The translations under genes were made by a program, and so were the position numbers. From Cunninghamella blakesleeana (taxonomy: Eukaryota > Mucoromycota > Mucoromycetes > Mucorales > Cunninghamellaceae), in contig JAFCIZ010000007.1 in the NCBI GenBank assembly GCA_017871115.1, forward strand, positions 992,001 through 1,056,000: a stretch of 64,000 nt of DNA, read 5' to 3'. Position 1 is the first letter of the stretch, and every line of letters starts with the position of its first letter. The notes under the pieces were generated by a model that was given only the letters and a program-made list of their open reading frames with translations, was not told the origin of the DNA and searched no databases. Shown in pieces: positions 30,701 to 38,181 of this stretch.

Positions 30701-32606
30701 CTATGAATATGATTCTTTCTTCCTTTGTACCTGCAGGTGAATTATTAGGTTCTTTTATTTCTAATAATTCTTTATCATCATTGTTTTTGATCTGTATTTT
30801 ATTATCATCCCAATTGTATGCAAGACCTAAAAAACCTATATCAAGTTTTGGTATTAAGTCTCTTCCAATCAAGATATCATAATCATTAGAAGATAGCTCT
30901 AATACATGGAATGAATGTGTAAGTATTAATCCATTGTATTTAATGGAGACAGGTCCCGTAAGACCGATGTGTGAAGACGAATTATTTTTAGTGACAAAAT
31001 GCAAATTAACATGTGGATTTTTATTAAACTTTATATTATTATTAGAACAAAATTTCAGGCTAATCACAGATACATCAGCACCAGTGTCTAGCAAGGCTTT
31101 CATTCTAATGTCATTAACAATTAATGGTAATATAAAGGGATTATTATTATTAGTATGATGTGTAGTTATCATATTAATATTAATGTTAATTTCATTTTTG
31201 TCTTTATTGCCTTCAACATCCATAGCATCTTCAAGTGTCTCTTCTATATCATCAGCAGCTTGTACTTCTAATTCATCCCAATCAAGATTCAAATCAATGT
31301 CAGCATGATGTTTAGGGAGAAGAAGAGTAGGAATAGCCGTGACCTTAGGTGTGGACACATTTTTATTTGTAAAAGAGGTGGAAGCGTTAATAGCTTGTAC
31401 TCTGTATGTTTGGTTTTTGAATTGCTTTCCCTTGCAATGTGATTTATGTTCAGGTGTGTATACCTCAGGACAATTCCAACATTGTTTACCAGCAACAACA
31501 TTATTCGTAGCAACAGAAGTAGATACTGGAGCGTGTTTAGGAATAAGTTTACTAGCAACAATTTTATTTTTTAATACTTTGCATTCCTCAGTAGTATGGC
31601 TTGATCTTTTACCATGTTCAGAACAGTATTTATCCCTTACAGGAAAACGATCACTACTGGTTCTTCTTTTGCTTCTTTTTGAATCAGAAGATTCTCCTTC
31701 ATGGTCAAAAGCACGTTTCTGGGCATGTATATTGCGGGCAATATTTAAAACCACAGAAGAAGAAGAAGGAACACCGTCAATATTATCATCACGTCCTTGC
31801 ATGGCAATTAAAACACCATGTTGTAAAGAACGAGGAAGGGCACGAAGACAGAGGACAGCCATGATTTCATCATCAGACCATTTAGCATTATGGTATGCAG
31901 CTTGAAATCTAAGACCAAACTCATTAACAGATTCACCATCATGCATCTTCATGTTTACTACATTTAAAGCATTTTTTATTCTTTTATCCTTGGCGTCAAA
32001 AGTATCTATGATCAGCTTGGAAGCTGTGGACCAAGATAAAGATTTACCTTTTAAGTGATCTTTGAACCAAATGGAGGAATCACCCACCATGGCACAATGT
32101 ACCCATTGTTCCCAATCAACTTCAAGGTTTACACCATTGGATATAAGAATTCTTTCAAACTTTTCTAAGAAAAGTTCAGCAGATTTAAACACCTCAGCAT
32201 TGGTATCGTTTTTAACCTGACCATCCAAATAAAATAAAGGAACATCTTTGTAGGTCATCCTTATATTAGTATTACTAGAGATGGTGTTGTTCAAAACCTT
32301 CTGGGATGTCTGCAAAGTTTCAATATGTCTAGTCAACAAAGCTACTTCTTGACTCACATTGTAGTAATCTTTGTGATCAATATCCATATCAGCTAATATA
32401 TTTAATTTGGATGTTAATTTATCCTTTAACCTTTGGATTTTTTCATTTAAAGTAGGTACTTTAGCATGTTTGGAAGCAGAGGTACCAGTCATAGGAAAAG
32501 TATCCATAGGAGCAGGAGAAGAAGACTTGGAAGAATTGGCAGTGATAGGAGAAGCGGTGGCTTCAGCAACAATTTTAGTATTATTGTTTTGATGTTCAAA
32601 AGACAT
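27768..32606 (-). CDS. Gag-Pol polyprotein with C-terminal chromodomain
   Basis: Single uninterrupted ORF, 1,612 aa. Order: Gag capsid-like region (about 100-290, ending in ALPRSLQHGVLIAM), Cys/His segments (about 328-392), aspartic protease (LLDTGADVSVIS, ~506), reverse transcriptase (KKDEYGNITGKRPCLDPR to TFVDDVVIHS at ~826), RNase H (VATDASDYGIGA, ~973), integrase zinc domain (HSFGHFG...CPACQKY, ~1174-1212), integrase core with D (DLCGPF, ~1239), D (SDNGTEF, ~1295) and E (GNGVAERY, ~1335), and a chromodomain (EAIINHRGTEQNREYKIRWKG, ~1523-1575) followed by a basic tail. Gag and Pol share one frame, as in Tf1-type elements, so no frameshift signal is needed. The chromodomain marks a chromovirus that may target modified histones. 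No inactivating change was seen. Confidence 0.95.
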   Translation of the reverse strand: MSFEHQNNNTKIVAEATASPITANSSKSSSPAPMDTFPMTGTSASKHAKVPTLNEKIQRLKDKLTSKLNILADMDIDHKDYYNVSQEVALLTRHIETLQTSQKVLNNTISSNTNIRMTYKDVPLFYLDGQVKNDTNAEVFKSAELFLEKFERILISNGVNLEVDWEQWVHCAMVGDSSIWFKDHLKGKSLSWSTASKLIIDTFDAKDKRIKNALNVVNMKMHDGESVNEFGLRFQAAYHNAKWSDDEIMAVLCLRALPRSLQHGVLIAMQGRDDNIDGVPSSSSVVLNIARNIHAQKRAFDHEGESSDSKRSKRRTSSDRFPVRDKYCSEHGKRSSHTTEECKVLKNKIVASKLIPKHAPVSTSVATNNVVAGKQCWNCPEVYTPEHKSHCKGKQFKNQTYRVQAINASTSFTNKNVSTPKVTAIPTLLLPKHHADIDLNLDWDELEVQAADDIEETLEDAMDVEGNKDKNEINININMITTHHTNNNNPFILPLIVNDIRMKALLDTGADVSVISLKFCSNNNIKFNKNPHVNLHFVTKNNSSSHIGLTGPVSIKYNGLILTHSFHVLELSSNDYDILIGRDLIPKLDIGFLGLAYNWDDNKIQIKNNDDKELLEIKEPNNSPAGTKEERIIFIDSITPYIDENQLIPKTSFCTLDISVVKLNTPTMPSNDTNHRQYPIAYTMQPLVDEAVKTWLEEGTITIAPVDTTWNSPITLAPKKDEYGNITGKRPCLDPRHINKHLQDDIYPLPLINEIFENMHGSKIFTTLDLKSAFHRFMIHPDDQHKTTFTHKGRQYMFKGCPFGLKPLSSKFQRVMHHIFNGLPYVQTFVDDVVIHSKNMTEHIEHVSIAIKKLTEVNLILNPKKCHFAQTCVYLLGFCISDKGHDLDPRKVTNVLEWQRPKTGHAVQQFLGIVNYFRLHIANIAALTAPIDALRNYKNITNNDWTSVHEKHFNTIKQELQNNTLLHFPDLSKTFYVATDASDYGIGASLFQKINGKERHIGYMAKSLSKSQRNYSTNKRELLAIVFALKKYHKFLWGKPFVLYTDHRALTYLHTQKIASPMMIQWLDTLLDYSFTIIHLPGKLNTLPDLLSRLDIPDKEIEGDNKPNKSSQHLLANKGYANKKPNKIIKEKLDKIKQKEPYFEEKHFIQVIQNQTTDYIIPPANQHKSILQRVHSFGHFGAEAIVKAVHNEGLHWVHIMKDALEIVKECPACQKYNIVRRGYNPLRPVFAYLPGDHWAIDLCGPFPTSTKGNNYLLVMVDVCTRFNIYRPLPDKKSDTVIHTLIQVFGDFGYPKIVQSDNGTEFKNQFFKNLYTTMNIDHRLSTPYHPRGNGVAERYVRIAQEIIQKHIQGTKVDWDWYTPIAQLAVNHKISKRLQTAPFSLMFARHMNTPYAALDKNKTDTDITSKNPISYQKLLDRMDYMADIVFPAIKERTDMIVKAQKEAFNKKYPIVNFPINSYVVARLPTRTSKLAPVYEGPYIVVNKTENGNYILKDMTGALTSRNYTPSELKLISHDETIPTDEIYEVEAIINHRGTEQNREYKIRWKGYSAEDDTWEKSIDINAQDCIDTYWKRINILKEKEKKNLNEKRNPLKRKQATSVIKKHGRRKLLA

Positions 32607-32727
32607 TATTGGTAAGTATAAAAATAAAATATAGATTATTTAGAATAAAATATAGTTATATAGAATAGTATAGTTTAGTTAGTATTAGAATAAAGATTAT
32701 TTTTAATAATGAATTCACAATAAAAAA

Positions 32728-33135
32728 TGTTGAATTTATCAATTCAAAATTATACAAAAAATTAAAAACAAAGAAATATTGTGAAACTTTTGGTTAAACT
32801 TTATTCAAATGTAAAAGACAAGGGTTGTATTTATACCTTTTAGTGGATTGGTGACACTGGGCTTAGTTTATATGATATAATATGAAAATAGAATTATAAA
32901 GTTATCTAGTAAAGGTAACGTGAATTAGAATGGAGTTTAAAGTGTGTCTGTGGTAATGGATCTGCGGGATTAGAAGATTTAAAGTTATAGCAATGCATAA
33001 GCTAATAGGAATAGATCATTTTGTATCAGGTACACAGTAGTGATTTTATAATAAATATTAAATATTTCATGTGTATTATAAGTGTATTATAATTATGAAG
33101 TCATTTAATATTGTTATTATATGGTAAATACAACA
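32728..33135 (-). repeat. 5' LTR of the chromovirus
   Basis: Right LTR; 5' with respect to the element, and so the promoter-bearing one. It matches the 27255-27662 copy at every position I compared. Followed by the duplication GTAAC at 33136-33140. Confidence 0.95.
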
Positions 33136-33140
33136 GTAAC

Positions 33141-33578
33141 AGGAAAAATATGAATCATAATACCATACAGGAATCGATGGAAAATAATATTTCAAACGTA
33201 GATGAAGAACCAATCTTCGATTCAGATACAGAGTTGGAAAAAGAAATGGATGAATTAATGGAAAATATAAATAGAGAAAAAAGTATTATATCAGACCTTA
33301 CACATATGGAAACAGAGCACCCAACAAATAGTTTAGACACTCAACCCATAACAAATGGTGAACTATTTAATAGAGACTCTTTAGCATCCAAACATGCAAC
33401 TATGAATAAAGCAATTAGAATAGTTGCTGATGAAGGCAAAGAAGATCAGATCACAGATAACCAACTCCGAGAAGAGAATAAGGAAATCACTATGGATTCT
33501 AAGGAAGAAATAAATGAAACACACGAATACACTATTGACTCTCAAAAAGAAATGCTAGATTTGACTGTCTGTAGCTAA
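33141..33578 (+). pseudogene. LINE ORF1-like zinc-knuckle ORF, fragment 3 of 3
   Basis: Last 145 codons of the interrupted ORF, resuming in frame after the full-length retrotransposon. The fragment is highly acidic and hydrophilic (many Glu, Asp, Asn), unlike the knuckle region, and ends at a TAA (33576-33578). The three fragments add up to 1,416 nt (472 codons including the stop) when one copy of each target duplication is counted. An open frame displayed from 33111 in this region actually begins inside the LTR. Confidence 0.6.
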
Positions 33579-34207
33579 AAACCGGATCAAAAATAAACAA
33601 AATATTGGTAGGATAAACAAGCCAAATGCTATTAATAATACTATCAGAAGTATAAACAACGTTAATAGCAGCATCAAGAAATCTGAGACTACTATTATCA
33701 TCCCAAGAAAGGTGTCGTATCAGGCTATTTTATCTTATAGTAAACAAATATAATACTATGATTATATAATAGCAAATAGTATAAAAGTAAAATAATGATA
33801 ATGATCGTCAAGTGCACTGAGATTAAAATATATAATCTTGATTTATAGCAAAAAAATAATAAAATTAAAGTCAGATAAGAGGGTTAGAGTTCCAATAAAT
33901 AGGAATATGTAGTTTATCGATAATATCTAATTAAAATAAAAGTTATGACAAAAGTTATTAAAACAAGAAAAAGCCTGGTCTTTATTAAATTGGAATTAAA
34001 ATTGAATTTATACATTTTTTTAAGATACACAAAATATCATTAAAGTTATGAACCAAAAAAAATAACGAGAGTTATAATAAATCGCTATGGGCAAATTAAT
34101 AAAATAGTAAATAAGAATTATTTCATTCTCAGATCAACAAGCATAAAAAAGCAAATATTTTTAAACTTGTTTATTTTATAAATAATTAAATTTTTCTTGT
34201 ATATATA
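33579..34207. other. Non-coding remainder beyond the zinc-knuckle ORF
   Basis: No ORF2, endonuclease or reverse transcriptase follows the ORF. The stretch is AT-rich with no long frame. It may be decayed remainder of the host element, but I see nothing that proves it. The end (34165-34207) is probably the promoter of the next gene. Confidence 0.45.
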
Positions 34208-34966
34208 ATGTCAGATTTTAAAAGAAGAAAAGAAGAAGAGACATCTGCGGATATATTTAAATATGAAAATAAAAGAGAATATTCAGGTTTAGATTATAAA
34301 AAAGTTTTAGAATATCTTGGAATTGAAAGTGAGGAATTATTTTCAAAAGATGAAGATATTCCGATGAAAGATATTGATACTGAAATTATTGGATATATAT
34401 CTAAAATTCTTATTACAGTAACTAAAGCTCAAGGAATAGTTAATGAAGGAAATGAATCTAAAAGAAAAAAGTTTGTCGATGCTATCATCTTAAGTGTTGC
34501 TGCTAAATATTACGATAGAAAAGTAAAAGTTTTAACAGAAGAATCAATTGAAGGTGAAGACATTAAAGGGCCTGTTGAATATATAATGGTTCATAAAAAA
34601 TATATTTTAATCGTTATTGAAGCTAAAAAAGATGATTTTGAACAAGGTAGAGCACAATTACTTATGCAACTATATAATGCTTATATTAAAAATATTAAAA
34701 ATGGAGCACCAAAAAATCATACAGTATATGGTATTGTAACAACTGGTGATCTATGGGAATTTATTTGGTGTAAAGGAAACGATAATATAAATACTATTAA
34801 CGATGTTAAACCGAATATTACATGGAATTATAAAGATAAAATCCAACCAATTGAAAAGAATTTGAAGAAAAAACAAGAGCAATGGGAAGAAAGAGTATCT
34901 CCACTTGTAAAAAAAATAAACTATATGATTGACAGCTCATTAAACCAATTTACTGAAGATAGTTAA
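34208..34966 (+). CDS. PD-(D/E)XK nuclease-like protein, 252 aa
   Basis: Intronless ORF with a good start context. The core reads GPVEYIMVHKKYILIVIEAK, then KDDFEQGRAQLLMQLYNAY: an acidic residue on one strand, the E-x-K of IEAKK on the next (about residues 140-143), and a Gln-containing helix (QGRAQLLMQ) after it. This spacing is that of the PD-(D/E)XK restriction-endonuclease fold. Similar small nuclease-like proteins occur in large numbers in early-diverging fungal genomes and in some Crinkler-like effectors, but I cannot place this one in a named family. No signal peptide, membrane segment or zinc finger is seen. It sits in the mobile island between the disrupted ORF and several repeats, so it could belong to a selfish element. 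The nuclease call is moderate; a biological role is unknown. Confidence 0.55.
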   Translation: MSDFKRRKEEETSADIFKYENKREYSGLDYKKVLEYLGIESEELFSKDEDIPMKDIDTEIIGYISKILITVTKAQGIVNEGNESKRKKFVDAIILSVAAKYYDRKVKVLTEESIEGEDIKGPVEYIMVHKKYILIVIEAKKDDFEQGRAQLLMQLYNAYIKNIKNGAPKNHTVYGIVTTGDLWEFIWCKGNDNINTINDVKPNITWNYKDKIQPIEKNLKKKQEQWEERVSPLVKKINYMIDSSLNQFTEDS

Positions 34967-35360
34967 CTTTCAAGTATTAAATATTATTGTATCAATTTAA
35001 ATAATTTGTAATAAAAATCAATTTTAAATAGTCTGCAATAAAAACCATAGTTGGAGCCTTAATAAAATAATTTATAAATATAAGGGAAAATCATTCATAT
35101 CTCAATTTGAAAATAAAATAAGAGATAATCATGTTGCATTGATATATAGTAATGTTTGAAAAGTTTATCAAGTTGGGCATTTCTTTTCTAATTGTTATTC
35201 GATAGATAATATGAACTATTTAATTATTTTATATAATAATAAATACTTTTATATAATAATCTACTCTCTGACTTTTAAATTCATTTGCATATTCTTTTGA
35301 ATTTTTTTAATATTTTATTTTATTTTATCTTTTTATTTTTTTTTTTACTTTTATATTATA

Positions 35361-35406
35361 TTAAGTCGTTCTACTTATAAAACAAGAACTGGTGCTCAAT
35401 GGAATT
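35361..35406 (+). repeat. 45-bp interspersed repeat, copy 1
   Basis: Begins TTAAGTCGTTCTACTTATAA and ends near ACTGGTGCTCAATGG. Two further copies follow at 35890 and 36046, all on the same strand. Confidence 0.8.
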
Positions 35407-35498
35407 ATCTTATTTATAATTAATATAAATACAAACTCTCTTATGTCGACAATGGTGATACCAATGGCGCTCCTTAAAATTTAGGCACTGCTTTTTGG

Positions 35499-35543
35499 GT
35501 AGCTACACCTGGAGTAGCCGCACCTGGAGTGGCCACTCCATAC
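35499..35543 (+). repeat. 15-bp tandem repeat encoding a VATPG-like pentapeptide
   Basis: Three consecutive 15-mers: GTAGCTACACCTGGA, GTAGCCGCACCTGGA, GTGGCCACTCCATAC. The block is GC-rich in strongly AT-rich surroundings. In frame it would encode VATPG, VAAPG, VATPY, an elastin-like pattern, but no long ORF contains it, so it may be a relic of a coding repeat. Confidence 0.75.
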
Positions 35544-35889
35544 GGTAGCCACTTTCATCTCTTTTCCCTACTATCAATCTACATTAAATAAAAAAAATTA
35601 ATATAAATAAAAGCAACTTTTCTCTCTTTCTCTCTCTTAAATTGTCAAATTTTTATAACAAATTATTATCTACTAAATAATTATTAAACTTATCCACTTT
35701 ATAAAACAAACTTTATAATTTTATATCATTTTATTTTATTTTACTTTATTACGTATATTTACTTATATTTTTATACAATACTGATTTGGATTACTTTGAA
35801 TTTTTACTACAATTATACTTGGTGGTCATTAAACTTTTGCTTTAATACTGTTTATATTATATTTATAATTTTTATTTTATTCCTTTATA

Positions 35890-35936
35890 TTAAGTCGTTC
35901 TACTTATAAAACAGAAACTGGTGATTACTGGAAACT
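35890..35936 (+). repeat. 45-bp interspersed repeat, copy 2
   Basis: TTAAGTCGTTCTACTTATAA again, then AACAGAAACTGGTGATTACTGG. Closest to copy 1, including the TTTATATTA-type sequence just before it. Confidence 0.8.
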
Positions 35937-36045
35937 TATTATATACTCCAGATATAACTTATAATACTTATTCCCCATTTCAAAAATATAAACCTTAACC
36001 AAAAACCCATATAACATTTTATTTTTATTTTAAATTATTAATCTA

Positions 36046-36093
36046 CACTAAGTTGTATCTACTTAAAAAACAAGATACTGGTGCTCACTGACA
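36046..36093 (+). repeat. 45-bp interspersed repeat, copy 3 (diverged)
   Basis: ACACTAAGTTGTATCTACTT then AAAAAACAAGATACTGGTGCTCACTGAC. Clearly related to copies 1 and 2, but with more substitutions. Confidence 0.7.
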
Positions 36094-36262
36094 ACTAAAC
36101 TAAACTATAAAACTAACTACTTTCCAAAACTATAAAAAGAAAGTCTACTTTTTAAACAACTAAATAAATCCACAACAACACACACAACACTACCGTAATG
36201 ATAGTAGCAAATAATAGTAAAGAGCCAAGTTGTGGTATATAAAAAAAAATTTAAAAAAATGG

Positions 36263-36347
36263 TGGTAACTAGGAGATTCGAACTCCTGCCTTCATACGAA
36301 GACGGCAACTTGAGTGCCGCGCCTTAGACCAACTCGGCCAAATTACC
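36263..36347 (-). tRNA. tRNA-Leu (anticodon CAA)
   Basis: Read on the minus strand: acceptor GGTAATT pairs with AGTTACC (one G-T pair); D-arm GGCCGAGTTGGTCTAAGGC; anticodon stem CGGCA/TGCCG around the loop CTCAAGT, anticodon CAA; a class II long variable arm (TCTTCGTATGAAGGC); and a T-arm AGGAGTTCGAATCTCCT containing the B box. The discriminator is A. Downstream on the minus strand are T-runs that can serve as pol III terminators. No intron interrupts the anticodon loop, whereas many fungal tRNA-Leu(CAA) genes have one. The three bases after the discriminator happen to read CCA in the genome. Confidence 0.93.
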
Positions 36348-36579
36348 TTCATATGATTTGTCGGCAATAAAATAACTAGTAATAGTAAGGACGATGCTTT
36401 CAAGGAATTAGAAAGCACTAAAATGGATGAAAACAATGATGACAATAACAATATTATTATTGAGGAAGAAAATAATGATTTATTTAAAAATAATAATATT
36501 ACAAAAGATTCAATTAGTAAATCTACAACTAAAAATAATGAAGAAATAAAAAATAAAAATATGGAGTTAGAAAGAGAAG

Positions 36580-37085
36580 AAAGGAAAAGAAAGAGGAGTT
36601 TCAAACCAACGATTCCAAAAAACAGGAAGAAATCCAAAGTCCGAAGAACCTTCCTAAACTGGTCCAAGGTTTTAAGCGCCGCTCGTAACCCCGGGCACCA
36701 TGCCGTGTTGTTCTGGAAATTCCTCTCGGCGACCCACAAACGCCAAACCAAAAACTATATAAAGGCCAACTCGAAGGCAGAAAAATAAAGGAGATACTCT
36801 TCCTCTCAAGCTTAGTTTTAGATACTTTTATTTTTTTGTCTTTGCGTTAGACATTTATTATTCTTTGCGTAAGAATATTTATTTTTTATAAAAATCATAT
36901 ACTTTTTAATCACCTTTGCGTAAGGTTGTTTTTATATATTTTACTTACCTTGATCACCTTTGCGTAAGGTTGTTTTATTACTTTCTTTTACTCTTTATTA
37001 TCTTTGCGTAAGATTCTTTCTTTTATTTTATTTATTTTTATTCTTTTATTTTATTTTATAATAATTGTATCTAAGCTAAATAAAC
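36580..37085 (+). repeat. Inverted dispersed repeat, copy A (TATA core plus TTTGCGTAAG boxes)
   Basis: About 500 bp matched in inverted orientation, with many substitutions, by copy B at 37645-38105. Shared landmarks in order: CGATTCCAAAAAA, CTTCCTAAAC, AAGCGCCGCT, the TATA-like core ACTATATAAAGGCCAACTCG, AAGGCAGAAAA, GATACTTTTATTT, the TTTGCG boxes and AATTGTATCTAA. The core looks like a promoter. A 121-codon frame (36423-36788) overlaps the left part, but copy B does not keep it open. Confidence 0.7.
36841..37010 (+). repeat. Five TTTGCGT(A/T)AG boxes
   Basis: TTTGCGT boxes start at 36841, 36864, 36915, 36959 and 37003, mostly extended to TTTGCGTAAG. Spacing is 23, 51, 44 and 44 bp. In copy B one equivalent is the perfect palindrome CTTGCGCAAG (around 37732). 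The TTGCGTAA core resembles bZIP (C/EBP-like) binding sites, which is only a resemblance. Confidence 0.75.
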
Positions 37086-37099
37086 TATTCTAATTAAAA

Positions 37100-37166
37100 C
37101 GGAAACCGCGCTCGACAGATTGAGACGATGCTGAGACGTCTTTGAAACCAGATCGTCTTGTTTCCG
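37100..37166 (+). repeat. Imperfect hairpin CGGAAAC...GTTTCCG
   Basis: Outer arms CGGAAAC (37100-37106) and GTTTCCG (37160-37166) enclose inner arms AGACGAT (37123-37129) and ATCGTCT (37152-37158), with a 16-nt bulge on one side and a 22-nt loop that itself contains AGACGTCT. The block is GC-rich in AT-rich DNA, at the right end of repeat copy A. Confidence 0.7.
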
Positions 37167-37644
37167 GCCATTAACTCTTCTTTTTCATATTCAATTTTAT
37201 TTATATTTATTTATTTTCAATTGTTATTATTTTATATTTATATATTTTTTTTATAGAATTTTATTTTTATTTTTATATTTTTCTTTATTTCGAATTCTAT
37301 CTAGATTTGGATTATTTTTAATTATTTTTAAATGCCGACAATGATTATATATACACCAGGTCAAACTGAATTAGAAATAAAATCATCTTTACCTCTCTTT
37401 CGTGTATTGATCACAAGTAGTTTTTTTTTTTATTTTTTAGTTATTTTGTTTTTGTTTTTTTTTGTTTAGTTAAAAGAACATTTTCGTTGGATAGTTTCCG
37501 TTTTTGATAATTGTTTTATTTGATTTTGATTTTTTTATTTTATTTTATTTTATTTTTACAAGTACTTGAACCTAGCCATTTCAAGTCGAAGCACCGCACG
37601 TGACATGATTTGAAGATCAGAGTCTTCTACTTACTTAAAGTAAT

Positions 37645-38105
37645 CTATTCAATTAGATACAATTGTAAACATAATATAAAATTACAATAATAAAAGTATT
37701 AAGTAAAATAGAATTTAAAATAAAAACAATCTTGCGCAAGGATGGCTAATGAAGTATATGAAATAAAAATGTAAAACAATCTTACGAAAGATAATCAAAA
37801 AGTATATAAAATAAAAACAAATATTTTTACGCAAAAAATTAAAATTTCTAATGCAAGGACAATAAATAAAAGCATCTAGAGTTAAACGAAAGAGAAAGAG
37901 ATAATACTTTTTAATTTTCTGTCTTCGAGTTGGCTATTATATAGTTTTTCGACTTTATAATCATGAGCGTCAGGAAGAAGCTCCGACATGACAATTATAT
38001 TTACTAGCGGCGCTTGAAATTTTAGACCTGTTTAGGAAGATGCTTCGAACTTTATGATTTTTTCTATTTTTTGGAATCGCTAGTTTAAAACTTCTTTTTC
38101 TTCTT
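37645..38105 (-). repeat. Inverted dispersed repeat, copy B
   Basis: Reverse-complement counterpart of 36580-37085: on the minus strand it shows CGATTCCAAAAAA, CTTCCTAAAC, AAGCGCCGCT, ACTATATAATAGCCAACTCG, AAGACAGAAAA, GATGCTTTTATTT and CTTGCGCAAG in the same order. Left of it, at 37563-37583, is ACTTGAACCTAGCCATTTCA, which recurs in variant form at 39525. About 560 bp separate the two arms; that spacer (37086-37644) has no gene. Confidence 0.7.
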
Positions 38106-38181
38106 ATTTATTGCTTAACAACTATACTCCATTTTTATAAACCCTCTCTTTTTTTTTTCTACGACTATAGAGATTGCAAGA

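Larger units (their letters stand above)
27255..33135 (-). mobile_element. Full-length Ty3/gypsy chromovirus with identical-looking LTRs
   Basis: 5,881-bp element transcribed on the minus strand. LTRs at 27255-27662 and 32728-33135 (408 bp each) look identical by eye, and the target duplication GTAAC is present at 27250-27254 and 33136-33140. One ORF (27768-32606) encodes Gag, protease, reverse transcriptase, RNase H, integrase and a C-terminal chromodomain. A purine-rich tract (minus strand TGGAAGGGAGTAA) abuts the 3' LTR. The base after the 5' LTR on the minus strand is T6 followed by ATTGTGAATTC, not the TGG expected of a standard tRNA primer site. All signs point to a very recent and possibly active copy. 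Confidence 0.95.
34967..36262. other. Repeat-rich AT stretch left of the tRNA gene
   Basis: 1.3 kb without a gene. It carries the three-copy 45-bp repeat and the 15-bp minisatellite listed separately, plus AT-rich filler. Confidence 0.6.

Noticed and set aside
31339..31905. 188-codon plus-strand frame inside the retrotransposon
   Set aside because: Antisense shadow of the Gag-Pol ORF; Cys/Leu-rich composition typical of such shadows.
36423..36788. 121-codon frame overlapping repeat copy A
   Set aside because: Its right half is part of a dispersed repeat whose inverted copy does not keep the frame open, and the left half is Asn/Lys/Glu low complexity. Not counted as a gene.
37120..37165. Hammerhead-like core (CTGA, GAAAC) in the hairpin of repeat copy A
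   Set aside because: The CUGANGA element and required stem II are not formed; resemblance is superficial.
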